A DNA stretch of 21,282 bases, taken from assembly GCA_019424645.1 (NCBI GenBank), contig JAHYZB010000087.1:9851-31132 (forward strand). Direction: 5' to 3'. This document shows positions 1-8,612 of the stretch, in pieces. Position 1 is the stretch's first letter. Each line of letters starts with the position of its first letter. The notes under the pieces are model-generated. The model had not been told where the DNA came from. It was given only the letters and a program-made list of their open reading frames with translations, and did not search any database. This DNA comes from Oxalobacter formigenes. GTDB taxonomy: Bacteria; Pseudomonadota; Gammaproteobacteria; Burkholderiales; Burkholderiaceae_D. Both the position numbers and the translations under genes were made by a program.

Positions 1-283
1 TCGTTACAGCACCCTGGCAATGTCATCAGAGAATTTTTGTCCCCATCACAAACTGTCAAGAATGTCTTTAACCCTTTGCCAGAAACTGGTCGTTCACACA
101 AAGAAAAAAACGGAAAAGATCTGAATTGAAAATCACATCCTTCCATAAAACACCCATTCCGGCAGGCGCAAACTGATGCGCCTGTTGGCACATCTCAAAC
201 AACCGTCACAATACCCCTGCTAGACTCATCTTATTGCCCTGCCTGCTGGCAGAAAATGAAACAATCGTGCAGAGGAAAAGCCC

Positions 284-1396
284 ATGATATCCAGAACCGG
301 CAAGCCACAGAAGCCACACAGACATGCCGCGCCTTATCTTGTTCCCGGTGCACCCCCGGGAACATTGGCCCCGATTGCCGGATCGGCCAAACCGGTCATT
401 TCCATCCTGAGAATCAATCGGGACGTTACCAAACCTCCTGAAATCGTAAACGACCTGAATCTTTTGCCACGTGTCGATCCGGACGGACACGATATGCTCT
501 GGATTCGCGTCACCGGCTTCGGGGACATCGGTCCAATCAAAACAATCGGTGAAGGCTACGGGATTCCTTCACTGGCACTGGAAGACGCCATGAGTCCCGG
601 CTGGCGCGCTGAAATGACAGACGAAGGCGACTGGCTTTTCTTTGTCCTTCCCGTCCCGCCTGCTGACTCTATCAGGGAAAAAGGCGAACACCTGAGCCTT
701 TTCTTCCGCCGTAATCTCGTCATTACCTTTGAAGAATCGCCCACCCTTTTGATCGACCGTTTCTGGCAACAGCTTATCGGCCACAAACCCGACGAAAAAA
801 TTACCCATCAGGCCGGTTATTTCGCTTACCGGGTCATCGACACGATCATTGACCGTTTTTTCCCGCTACTGGACACCGAATACAATACGCTCGCCGATCT
901 GGAAGATGCCCTCGACACGGACAACAATCCGGGCAAAAGGGAAATCCGGCTCTTGCACCGGACAAAACGCGACATCCTTTACCTGAAACGCGTTCTCTTT
1001 CCCTACAAGGAACTGGGTACTGCCCTGAAACAACGAAGCCAGATCGAAAAGTCCGTGGAACTGAAACCCTATCTGAAAGATCTTGTCGAACACATCGTTC
1101 AGGCTGAAGAATTCGTCAATTCCTGCCACGAAATCGCCGACTCCCTGTCCGACATTTACCAGAACATCATGTCGAACAAGATGAACGACATCATCCGGGT
1201 ACTGACCATCATCTCCACCATCCTGATGCCGCTGACCTTCATCGCCGGACTCTATGGCATGAATTTCAACGTATCCGACTCGCCATGGAACATGCCCGAA
1301 CTGCATCACCCGTACGGTTATCCCATCACCCTGTTGCTGATGCTGGCGATTGCACTCGGAATGATCTGGTTTTTCAAAAAAAAGGACTGGCTCTGA
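284..1396 (+). CDS. corA: CorA-family magnesium/cobalt channel
   Basis: The 370-aa product is a CorA-type divalent cation channel of the inner membrane, expected to act as a pentamer importing Mg2+ (and Co2+/Ni2+). The sequence shows a long soluble N-terminal domain followed by two C-terminal membrane segments at about residues 302-324 and 346-364. The family signature YGMNF spans about 324-328. A periplasmic loop with MPEL at 337-340 is followed by a YGYP turn, and the chain ends in a short basic tail (KKKDWL), all as in CorA. The GMNF-to-MPEL loop is a little longer than usual. The ATG at 284 is preceded by an AGAGGAAA Shine-Dalgarno. A weak promoter may lie near 185-226 (TTGGCA, then CACAAT or TAGACT). 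The gene stands alone; no clear terminator was seen before the convergent lipoprotein gene. The family call is firm; the exact ion is inferred. Confidence 0.93.
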   Translation: MISRTGKPQKPHRHAAPYLVPGAPPGTLAPIAGSAKPVISILRINRDVTKPPEIVNDLNLLPRVDPDGHDMLWIRVTGFGDIGPIKTIGEGYGIPSLALEDAMSPGWRAEMTDEGDWLFFVLPVPPADSIREKGEHLSLFFRRNLVITFEESPTLLIDRFWQQLIGHKPDEKITHQAGYFAYRVIDTIIDRFFPLLDTEYNTLADLEDALDTDNNPGKREIRLLHRTKRDILYLKRVLFPYKELGTALKQRSQIEKSVELKPYLKDLVEHIVQAEEFVNSCHEIADSLSDIYQNIMSNKMNDIIRVLTIISTILMPLTFIAGLYGMNFNVSDSPWNMPELHHPYGYPITLLLMLAIALGMIWFFKKKDWL

Positions 1397-1639
1397 AACG
1401 AACCTGCACAGGCAAGTCATTGCGCTTCAAACGTATCCGTTTTTACACAAGCTCCCACCAGTTTACTGTACGAGGATCGTCAGCACAGGTGGGTTGAAGT
1501 GGCAGGATCGGTGGCAGGATTCGAATGAAAAGTAATCCGGCTGGTGATTATTCATGACATTTTTGAACGTGTCTTTTCAAAGCTGCGTATGAAACAGTAC
1601 CCGTCGCGTCAATATCCGGATCTTTTCACTTCAGCGTGT

Positions 1640-2056
1640 TCATTCCATCTGAACAGCCTGAGCATCGACAGCAGATGGAGGAGTGACCGGCTTCAGAAAA
1701 TCCTTGGGAATATCACAGCCTTTTTTGCTCATCATGGTACCCAACGCCTCTTTTTCACCCCTTACATTCGCCAGTTCTGCCGCTTCGATTCCGTCCCCCT
1801 GCCCGTAACCGAGCCAGAAAGCCTGTACCTGGCTTGATTTCAGCCTCTGTTCCTGAGCGATAACGAGCATATTTTCCCTTCTTGCCATGGATGACGCTTC
1901 AAGTGTCAGGTCATCACAACTGTATGCCCTGTATTTATTGGGTGAAATATAACTTCCTGTAATCTGGCTCGACGCCGTGGGAAGATTGAAACAGCCGGAA
2001 ACGCAACAGCAGGCGGCGGCTGTCAAAAGATAAAGTGGATAATTCAATTTCATCAT
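1640..2056 (-). CDS. Small lipoprotein, ELAxxRGExEAL family
   Basis: This 138-aa protein has an N-terminal hydrophobic segment ending in the lipobox VSGC, with the lipidated Cys at residue 22. It is therefore predicted to be a membrane-anchored periplasmic lipoprotein. The mature part has a YSCDDL segment and a C-terminal ELANVRGEKEAL...KKGC block. This resembles a widespread family of small proteobacterial lipoproteins with an S/C-x-x-L segment and an E-L-A-x-x-K/R-G-E-x-x-A-L motif, sometimes mislabelled as ABC-transporter components. Their function is not established. Two adjacent ATGs (2056 and 2053) are possible starts; an in-frame TTG at 2068 is less likely. No strong Shine-Dalgarno is visible. 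The gene converges on corA and diverges from the MFS pair. I recognise the family pattern but assign no biochemical role. Confidence 0.75.
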   Translation of the reverse strand: MMKLNYPLYLLTAAACCCVSGCFNLPTASSQITGSYISPNKYRAYSCDDLTLEASSMARRENMLVIAQEQRLKSSQVQAFWLGYGQGDGIEAAELANVRGEKEALGTMMSKKGCDIPKDFLKPVTPPSAVDAQAVQME

Positions 2057-2449
2057 AACAAGTAACAAACAGTAAAATTATTTTTCTCAACCCGAAGATA
2101 AAACACATTAAAACACTTTATACACTTTAAGTATATAACTGGACATCAAGAAAACCGGATGTGATGTTTTTGAAGATATCCGTTCAAAAATGTCATTTCT
2201 CAAAGATCAGTAGCCCTGTCCCGTCATCCGTCAATTGCGTGAATCGCTCTCTCCCCCACCGGGATTCACACCGGCATGACCGAAGAATTTACCTTTTCAC
2301 AAACAGAACCCCCGATCTTGCTTCAATGAAAAGCCGTTCTGATATTCGTCACGTCATGTGACCCCGCCTTTGCAATACTTTGAAATCAGGCCTTGCGAAA
2401 CTGTCCACGTCTCGCGGCAAAATTTACGCAATTTAACCACAGCCTCCCC
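2057..2449. other. Intergenic region between divergent lipoprotein and MFS genes
   Basis: About 390 bases without a convincing gene. The part next to the lipoprotein gene (2069-2150) is AT-rich with several TATA-like runs and may hold its promoter, but no well-spaced pair of -35 and -10 boxes could be fixed. The short open frame at 2161-2361 has no ribosome binding site and no recognisable protein features. The MFS frame is open back to a TTG at 2393, but similarity to the second MFS copy begins only at the ATG at 2450. Confidence 0.5.
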
Positions 2450-3622
2450 ATGAAAAAAGGATTGTTCGCGCTGGCTGCAGGAACACTCGGATTCGGCATG
2501 ACCGAATACGTGATGATGGGTATATTGCCCAATATCGCCAATGATCTCGGCATTTCCATTCCGTCAGCAGGCCATTTCATCGCTGCCTACGCGCTGGGTG
2601 TCGGCATCGGTGCACCGGTTATGGTCATTCTCGCCCGCAAACGGCCGTTAAAACAGATCCTGCTCAGCCTGATCGCCCTGTACACATTGGGGAATCTGGC
2701 GCTGGCATTTGCCCCGAATGAAATGGCAGCGCTTGTTTTGCGATTTATCTCGGGGCTGCCACATGGCGCCTATTTCGGAGTAGGCGCGATCGTCGCGGAA
2801 AGGCTGGTTCCGCCCGAACGCAAATCGGGCGCCGTGGCACTCATGATTGCCGGAATGACGGTAGCGACCCTGATCGGCGTCCCGTTCGGCACATTCGTGA
2901 CAGAATGGCTTTCATGGCGAACAGCATTCTTTCTGATCGGTTTGTGGGGTTTCAAGGTTTTTGCCCTTATCTGGGTCTGGATTCCCAAAATGGACCCATT
3001 GCCGGATACCGGTTTCGCCGGTGAATTCGCTTTCCTGAAAAAACCGGCGCCCCTGCTCATCATCGCGGCAAGCATATTGGGCAACGGCGGAATTTTCTGC
3101 TGGTACAGTTACATCACGCCATTGCTGACTCACGTATCGGGCTTTCCATTCGAAACCGTCATTTTCCTGATGATGATCGCCGGTTTCGGCATGTTCACAG
3201 GCAACCTGATCGGCGGTCGCCTCTCCGATGTCTTCACTCCCGGAAAAGTCTCGGCCGCAACACAGGGAATCGCCGCATTTGCCCTTCTTCTCGTCTTCTT
3301 CCTTGCTTCTCACCCCTTCACCATGCTCTTTTTGATGGTGCTTCTGACCGCCTGCCTCTTCGCCATGTCCACACCTGAACAGGTTCTTCTGATCGAACAT
3401 TCAGAAGGAGGCGAACTGCTGGGCGCCGCCAGCGCGCAGGTCGCCTTCAATCTGGGCAATGCACTGGGCGCTTTCATGGGAGGATTACCGATCAAGGCTG
3501 GCCTGCCTTATAACTATACCGCCCTGACAGGAACGTTCTTCGCGTTCGCCGGATTCATCCTGCTTTATATCTTCGTCAAAAAATACGGTGTTTCCGGCAC
3601 GGCAAAACCGGCAACATCCTGA
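2450..3622 (+). CDS. MFS efflux transporter, AraJ-like (copy 1)
   Basis: A 390-aa major facilitator superfamily carrier of the DHA1/AraJ type, with about 12 hydrophobic segments and no periplasmic domain. Visible family features are the N-terminal FGMTEYVMMGILP helix, the AAYALGVGIGAP segment, the RFISGLPHGAYFGVG segment and the GMTVATLIGVPFGT helix in TM5 (motif-C-like). Such carriers are proton-driven exporters of sugars or drugs; the substrate here is unknown. The start is placed at ATG 2450 rather than the upstream TTG at 2393, because the paralogue next door begins with the same MKK...LALAAGT sequence. No good Shine-Dalgarno is seen. It lies 169 bp upstream of a close paralogue on the same strand: 40 of the first 60 residues match by eye. 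This points to tandem duplication. Confidence 0.88.
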   Translation: MKKGLFALAAGTLGFGMTEYVMMGILPNIANDLGISIPSAGHFIAAYALGVGIGAPVMVILARKRPLKQILLSLIALYTLGNLALAFAPNEMAALVLRFISGLPHGAYFGVGAIVAERLVPPERKSGAVALMIAGMTVATLIGVPFGTFVTEWLSWRTAFFLIGLWGFKVFALIWVWIPKMDPLPDTGFAGEFAFLKKPAPLLIIAASILGNGGIFCWYSYITPLLTHVSGFPFETVIFLMMIAGFGMFTGNLIGGRLSDVFTPGKVSAATQGIAAFALLLVFFLASHPFTMLFLMVLLTACLFAMSTPEQVLLIEHSEGGELLGAASAQVAFNLGNALGAFMGGLPIKAGLPYNYTALTGTFFAFAGFILLYIFVKKYGVSGTAKPATS

Positions 3623-3791
3623 CAAGCCACTCGAGCCAGCAGCATATTCCCGGACAATAAAAACACGCCAGCAAATAATGCCTGTATAACGCTACAATAT
3701 GCCCCTTCGACATTATCCGGACAAATCGGGTAAGGGATAAAAAACAAGCTGACTGAATGCGTTTCAGGAAAAAAACGACCTCTCCACAAGT

Positions 3792-4973
3792 ATGAAAAAA
3801 AGCCTGACCGCACTGGCCGCCGGTACATTCGCACTGGGCATTGCCGAATTCGTCATGATGGGCATCCTGCCCGACGTGGCGACCAATCTTGGCATAACGA
3901 TTCCGCAGGCCGGTCATTTCATTGCCGCCTACGCGCTGGGCGTCTGTGTCGGTGCCCCCTTGCTGGCGCTGATCGCCCGCTCCCAGCCTTTAAAGCGGAT
4001 TCTGCTCGGACTGGGCGCTCTTATCCTGATCGGGAACCTCTGCACGGCACTCGCCCCGGATTACCGGGTCATGCTCGTGACCCGCTTCATCTCCGGGCTG
4101 CCCCACGGCGCATTCTTCGGGGTCGGTTCCATCGTGGCCGACAAACTGGCCGACAAAGGCAGGGGCGCACAGGCCATTTCCATCATGGTCGCAGGAATGA
4201 CGGTAGCCAACGTTCTCGGCGTTCCACTTGGCACGACGATCAGCCACAGCTTTTCCTGGCGCTTCACCTTCGTGCTGATCGCCCTCTGGTCCCTTGTCCT
4301 CATTTACCTGCTCTGGCGCTGGATACCGTCCATGCCTGCGTTGCCCGATACCGGTTTTGCCGGACAGTTCCATTTTCTCAAAACGCCGGTTCCCTGGCTC
4401 ATCCTCTTTGCCACGGCACTGGGCAACGGTGGCGCATTCTGCTGGCTCAGTTACATCAATCCACTCATGACCACCGTCTCGGGCTTCGAGCCATCGGAGA
4501 TGACGCTTCTCATGATGCTGGCCGGTCTCGGCATGCTCGCAGGCAATCTGGCTGGCGGACATCTCACCGACCGCTATGGCCCCGGCAAAGTTGCCGCTTC
4601 CTCGCAAGGCGTCATGTGTCTCGCGCTTTTGACCATCTTCTTTCTGGCACAGAACCCCGTCGCCTCCGTCGTCCTGATGGTCATCTGCACCACCTGCCTC
4701 TTCACCGTTTCCGCTCCCCAGCAGCTTCTTTTGATCCGCAATGCCAAAGGTGGCGAAATGCTCGGAGCCGCGAGTGTCCAGATCGCCTTCAATCTCGGCA
4801 ATGCACTGGGCGCATGGACTGGCGGCCTCCCTATCGAAGCCGGTTACGCTTACCAGTACACTGCGCTGCCCGCCAGCTTCTTCGCTTTCCTCGGTTTCAC
4901 CCTGCTCTTTTACTTCTGGCGACGCTACGAATACCCGATACGGCATGTGCGTACAAGCAGCTTTTCACGGTAA
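3792..4973 (+). CDS. MFS efflux transporter, AraJ-like (copy 2)
   Basis: A 393-aa paralogue of the preceding carrier with the same architecture: FVMMGILPDVA in TM1, AAYALGVCVGAP in TM2, RFISGLPHGAFFGVG in TM4, GMTVANVLGVPLGT in TM5, and the conserved central loop PALPDTGFAGQF after TM6. It is an inner-membrane proton-linked exporter by family. The substrate cannot be read from sequence. Both copies keep the shared loop and helices, so neither looks decayed, which favours divergence in substrate over redundancy. The start ATG at 3792 has no strong Shine-Dalgarno. The gap from copy 1 (3623-3791) shows no terminator, so co-transcription is possible. The gene ends just before a strong hairpin terminator at about 5029-5061. 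Confidence 0.88.
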   Translation: MKKSLTALAAGTFALGIAEFVMMGILPDVATNLGITIPQAGHFIAAYALGVCVGAPLLALIARSQPLKRILLGLGALILIGNLCTALAPDYRVMLVTRFISGLPHGAFFGVGSIVADKLADKGRGAQAISIMVAGMTVANVLGVPLGTTISHSFSWRFTFVLIALWSLVLIYLLWRWIPSMPALPDTGFAGQFHFLKTPVPWLILFATALGNGGAFCWLSYINPLMTTVSGFEPSEMTLLMMLAGLGMLAGNLAGGHLTDRYGPGKVAASSQGVMCLALLTIFFLAQNPVASVVLMVICTTCLFTVSAPQQLLLIRNAKGGEMLGAASVQIAFNLGNALGAWTGGLPIEAGYAYQYTALPASFFAFLGFTLLFYFWRRYEYPIRHVRTSSFSR

Positions 4974-5028
4974 TCCTGACAGGAAACCAAAAACAGGCCA
5001 CCTCACCAGACCGGAAAATACATTCCAT

Positions 5029-5061
5029 AAAAAAAAGCCCGTTTGAAACGGGCTTTTTTTT
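5029..5061. terminator. Bidirectional intrinsic terminator
   Basis: A perfect hairpin AAAGCCCG-TTTGAAA-CGGGCTTT is flanked by an A-run on the left and a T-run on the right, so it can act in both directions. It lies between the convergent MFS copy 2 (+) and the nuclease-like gene (-). The minus-strand stop codon (5060-5062) overlaps its edge. Confidence 0.9.
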
Positions 5062-5659
5062 ATTTTATCTGTTCATCCACTGAGATATCGGCTGGAGATT
5101 TCTTCTCGACGGCTTTTTTCTGAACCGTCTTGCGTTTGACCGGCTTCTTGCGTTTTACGGCCGCCTTCTTTTTGGCGGCGATTGTTTTTCTGCTGCCCGC
5201 ATGCCATTTCCAGGGGGCGACAGGATTGTCATCCTTCCACAAACCGCGCTCTGCTGTTCTGGCCTGCTGTTCCATCGCATTCCACTGGGTGCACATTTTC
5301 AGGTCACAATGGCCATCGTAAACCCAGGCCATGCCTGAACCGACGAGAAATGCCTGAAGGCTGTACTGGTCGTTGATCGCAACGACAGCAACAGTTGAGC
5401 CACCCGGAGTGACGTTGATGACCTGAACGTTGACCGATTTGCCCTCGACAATTTTTCTGGCCGCCTCTTTCGCTTCCAGACCTGACGGCTGCGACAACAG
5501 TGGCGTCCTGACGCCGTAGAGCTGAATGTTATACACACGGCCGGATTCATGCCGCACTTTCAGGGAATCGCCATCGACCACCTGATCAACCACCCCCTGC
5601 CAGGCGAAGGCAAAAGGAAGCTGGAAAATCAACACACAAAAGAGAAGGAACGATCTCAC
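5060..5659 (-). CDS. Secreted thermonuclease-fold protein, active site degenerate
   Basis: A 199-aa protein with a Sec signal peptide (MRSFLLFCVLIFQLPFAFA) and a staphylococcal-nuclease (SNase) domain at about residues 20-150. VVDGDSLKV (27-35) is the calcium-side DGD motif. GMAWVYDGHC (109-118), C123 and RGLWKDDNPVAPWKW (138-152) are typical of proteobacterial thermonucleases. The three classical catalytic residues appear replaced: the Arg of RLxGIDxPE is Gln46, the Glu of that motif is Leu54, and the Arg of YGR is Ser88. Residues 153-185 form a Lys/Arg/Ala-rich tail like histone H1, suited to binding nucleic acid. The start is a GTG at 5659 with a weak AGCGAG upstream; no ATG fits the signal peptide. 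Family assignment is strong. Catalytic inactivity is inferred from a hand alignment. Confidence 0.85.
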   Translation of the reverse strand: MRSFLLFCVLIFQLPFAFAWQGVVDQVVDGDSLKVRHESGRVYNIQLYGVRTPLLSQPSGLEAKEAARKIVEGKSVNVQVINVTPGGSTVAVVAINDQYSLQAFLVGSGMAWVYDGHCDLKMCTQWNAMEQQARTAERGLWKDDNPVAPWKWHAGSRKTIAAKKKAAVKRKKPVKRKTVQKKAVEKKSPADISVDEQIK

Positions 5660-5872
5660 AAAACAGCTCGCTTTCGGGGATCAAAAAACCAAATTAAATC
5701 AAAGGAGTTATTTTTGCAATTTTAAGCTCCTTCGAGGTTTGTGTACAGAGTGAAAAAGGGCTATTTGTAACTATTTTCAACTGATTTATTTTTTTTCAAA
5801 ACCGCTCCTTCAAAAAACCGCCAAAGTGGCATTTTTATTGGCCATAAATACCGTTTTTTGGAGTGAGAAGCG

Positions 5873-5900
5873 TTGTTTTGGCAAAAAGCTCGGTTATACT
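5873..5900 (+). promoter_or_regulatory. Candidate promoter of the otsB-GH15 operon
   Basis: TTGTTT at 5873-5878 and TATACT at 5895-5900 are 16 bp apart. The -10 box is good and the -35 box is weak. It lies 35 bp upstream of the otsB start, at the end of an AT-rich intergenic stretch (5660-5934). Confidence 0.35.
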
Positions 5901-5934
5901 TGAAGCATCACTCCATCTGAAAGAGGTCAGGATC

Positions 5935-6753
5935 ATGATTCCACTCTTCTCCGATCAAGGCAGGGCACAACTGAACCGGATCATACGCCCGGGCGTGCTT
6001 TGTGCATTCGATTTCGACGGTACACTTTGCCCTTTCCGGGGCTACGAAAATGCCGTTCTTCCCGATGAGGTGCGCCAGCGGCTCATACGTCTGCAATCCA
6101 TGACGCCGGTTGCCATCCTGACCGGCCGCGGCATGGCCGATATCCGTACCCGCATGTCATTCAAACCCGACTATCTGGTTGCCAATCACGGCAGTGAAGG
6201 CATCCCCGGGCGGGAAAAAGACAGCGACCGCTTCCGCAAGTCGGTCGACTGCTGGGACGATGCCCTGAAAACGGCCTTGTCCGACACGGCGCAATACGAC
6301 CGGGGCATCACCCTGGACAACAAGCGTTATACGCTGGCTGTCCATTATCGCGCGGCGGCTGACCATGAAACGACGGAAAAACAGCTGTTGAAGCTCTTTG
6401 AAAAAGTCGCTCCGACCGCCCGCGTGCTGCCCGGAAAATGCGTTTACAACCTGATCCCGCAGGGCTCTCCCAACAAGGGCGATGCGCTTGTCGAACTGAT
6501 GAAAATCGCCGGTAGCAAAACAGCCCTTTTCGCCGGCGACGACGAAACGGATGAAAACGTTTTCAGGCTCGACAATCCGGATATCCTGACGATCCATGTC
6601 GAAAAGGAAGAGGCCAGCCGCGCGCAGTTTTATCTGGAAACACAGGAAGATATCGTGACCCTTCTGGACATCATTATCGAAACCCTGATGGCGAATACAT
6701 CTGCCTTTAACGTCAATGCAGATGTACCATCCCAAAAAAGGAACGGGCAATGA
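5935..6753 (+). CDS. otsB: Trehalose-6-phosphate phosphatase
   Basis: A 272-aa cytoplasmic HAD-superfamily phosphatase that would convert trehalose 6-phosphate to trehalose. HAD motif I is FDFDGTLC, with nucleophile Asp26 and acid/base Asp28. Motif II is LTGR (62-65), followed by NHGSEG (84-89). The Mg-binding motif IV GDDETDENVF begins at residue 201. These and the length are typical of OtsB. The frame is open upstream to 5863, but the ATG at 5935 is chosen because AGAGG sits 8 bases before it and the HAD motif then lies at the usual distance from the N-terminus. The stop overlaps the start of the GH15 gene (ATGA), indicating translational coupling. No otsA synthase is found in the window, so the source of its substrate must be encoded elsewhere or come from another reaction. 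Confidence 0.93.
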   Translation: MIPLFSDQGRAQLNRIIRPGVLCAFDFDGTLCPFRGYENAVLPDEVRQRLIRLQSMTPVAILTGRGMADIRTRMSFKPDYLVANHGSEGIPGREKDSDRFRKSVDCWDDALKTALSDTAQYDRGITLDNKRYTLAVHYRAAADHETTEKQLLKLFEKVAPTARVLPGKCVYNLIPQGSPNKGDALVELMKIAGSKTALFAGDDETDENVFRLDNPDILTIHVEKEEASRAQFYLETQEDIVTLLDIIIETLMANTSAFNVNADVPSQKRNGQ

Positions 6754-8537
6754 GTACACTGGAACTCGGACTGATCGGCAATTCACGCACCAGCGCACTG
6801 GTGGACAAAAACGCCCGCATCGTCTGGTGGTGTTACCCCTATTTCGACAGTGACCCCGTTTGCTGCGAACTGATGAACCCGGTCAAAAAAGAAAAGGACA
6901 TGGGTTACATCGACATCGGCTTTGAAAAGATCCGTCAGGCCGACCAGTATTACGAGCGCAATTCTGCCGTACTGGTTTCGCGCTTTGGAGACAACGCGCA
7001 TAACGTCATCGAAGTCATCGATTTCGCGCCCTGCTTCCCGATGCACGACCGCCTGTTCACACCGTCATCCATCATCCGCATTATCCGGCGTGTCGCAGGC
7101 AGACCCCGCATTACCATCCGCATCCGGCCGGGCGTGAACTACGGCAGCGAAGCGCCACAGATTTTGCCGGGTGCGCACCATATCTCCTATAAAGGTTCGG
7201 AGCAGACCCTCCGGGTGACGACCGACGCATCCATCAGTTCCATACTCGACGAAAAAGCCTTCTTTCTGGAAGAGTCTGTCACCCTGATTCTCGGCCCGGA
7301 TCAGGCCGTTGAATCCGCGCCGCAGGACGTTGGACGCGCCTACTATGAAGCGACGGTCAAATACTGGCAAAACTGGATTCATAACGTCTCCATGCCATTC
7401 GAATGGCAGGACGTCATCATCAGGGCAGCCATTACCCTGCGCATGAACACGTTTTACGATACCGGCGCCATCATCGCCGCCGTGACGACCTCCATTCCAG
7501 GCTCTCCCGCCGCGAAACACAACCGCGATTACCGCTACAGCTGGGTACGGGACTCCTACTTCGTCGTGAGTGCCTTGAACCGCCTCGGTGCCACCGGGAC
7601 GATGGAACGCTACCTGCAATACATTCTGAACATCATTGCCGATTCGAAAGGCCGTCCATTCCAGCCCGTTTACGGCATTCACCGGAACGCCGATCTGGAC
7701 GAAAAAATCGCACCCGACCTCGCCGGGTATAATGACATGGGACCCGTCCGGATCGGTAACAGTGCATACAGGGAAACGCAGAATGACGTTTACGGCTCGG
7801 TCATTCTCGCCTGCACGCAGGCCTTCTTCGACCAGCGCCTTCACCGCCCTGCCGACCGCAACGTCTTTGCCGATCTCGAACGGCTTGGCGAAGAAGCTGT
7901 CGCCTGCTTCAACCAGCCCGACGTCGACATCTGGCACCGCGACGGCGAAGAAAAAGTCCACACCTTTTCCAGTGTCATGTGCTGGGCAGCCTGCGACCGG
8001 CTGGCGGCGATTGCCAGAGAGCTGAAACTGAAAACAAAAGAAGAATTGTGGCGGGCGAACGCCGAACGGATTCGGGAAGAAGTCATTTCCAATGCGTTCA
8101 ATGCCGAACTGAATACCTTCACGTCCACCTGGAACGGCGACACTGTTGATGCCAGCCTGCTCCTGTTGGGCGAACTGCATTTTCTGAAACCGGACGATCC
8201 CCGTTTTGCCGGCACGGTCTCCCGGATCGAAAACCGGCTTTTGCGGGGCGATTTCCTCCTCCGATATGAAGGAGAAGACATAGAAGGCATTCCTGAAACG
8301 GCCCTGCTCGTCTGCACCTTCTGGTGGATTCTTGCCCTGACCACCATCGGCGAAACACAACGGGCCCGGGCCAGTTTTGAAAACATCCTGTCCCGGCGCA
8401 ATCATCTTGGTCTTTTGTCAGCCGACGTATCCCGGGAAGACAGTGTTTTGTGGGGCAACTTCCCGCAGACCTACAGCATGGTCGGTCTGATCCAGTGTGC
8501 GATCCGTCTGTCCAGACCGTGGGAGAACGCATTCTGA
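6750..8537 (+). CDS. GH15 glucoamylase/trehalase-like protein
   Basis: A 595-aa protein of glycoside hydrolase family 15, without a signal peptide. An N-terminal beta-sandwich (about 1-215) begins with ELGLIGNSRTSALVD and VWWCYPYFDSDPV, typical of bacterial GH15. The (alpha/alpha)6 barrel follows, with RDYRYSWVRDSYFVV (259-273) for substrate binding, SSVMCWAACDRLA (407-419), and PETALLVCTFW (515-525) with the likely general-base Glu516. The general acid normally follows the Trp of an IWE/LWE motif. Here that place reads IWHRDGEEKVHT, so His396 (codon 7935-7937) stands where Glu is expected. GH15 enzymes beside otsB are common in Burkholderiales, with a presumed role in trehalose or glucan turnover. 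The gene overlaps otsB by 4 bp and is surely in the same operon. Family call is strong; activity is in doubt. Confidence 0.88.
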   Translation: MSTLELGLIGNSRTSALVDKNARIVWWCYPYFDSDPVCCELMNPVKKEKDMGYIDIGFEKIRQADQYYERNSAVLVSRFGDNAHNVIEVIDFAPCFPMHDRLFTPSSIIRIIRRVAGRPRITIRIRPGVNYGSEAPQILPGAHHISYKGSEQTLRVTTDASISSILDEKAFFLEESVTLILGPDQAVESAPQDVGRAYYEATVKYWQNWIHNVSMPFEWQDVIIRAAITLRMNTFYDTGAIIAAVTTSIPGSPAAKHNRDYRYSWVRDSYFVVSALNRLGATGTMERYLQYILNIIADSKGRPFQPVYGIHRNADLDEKIAPDLAGYNDMGPVRIGNSAYRETQNDVYGSVILACTQAFFDQRLHRPADRNVFADLERLGEEAVACFNQPDVDIWHRDGEEKVHTFSSVMCWAACDRLAAIARELKLKTKEELWRANAERIREEVISNAFNAELNTFTSTWNGDTVDASLLLLGELHFLKPDDPRFAGTVSRIENRLLRGDFLLRYEGEDIEGIPETALLVCTFWWILALTTIGETQRARASFENILSRRNHLGLLSADVSREDSVLWGNFPQTYSMVGLIQCAIRLSRPWENAF

Positions 8538-8612
8538 TTTGATTTGATAATAACAATCGGTCGCAGGCAAACGTCCTCCCAAAGCGGCCGTCAGAGAGAA
8601 AAGGAGCCTTAT

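Noticed and set aside
1490..1535. GGATTCGAAT, resembling a tRNA T-loop, beside a GTGGCAGGAT direct repeat
   Set aside because: No acceptor stem, D-arm or anticodon arm can be folded around it. It is too short for a tRNA remnant or an attachment site claim.
5702..5732. AAGGAG/CTCCTT inverted repeat upstream of the nuclease-like gene
   Set aside because: The 6-bp stem with a loop of about 19 bases in AT-rich sequence is likely by chance; no T-run or promoter relation was clear.
7065..8405. A 446-aa minus-strand frame opposite the GH15 gene
   Set aside because: It is a shadow of the GH15 coding frame. The plus frame carries clear family motifs, while this one has none.
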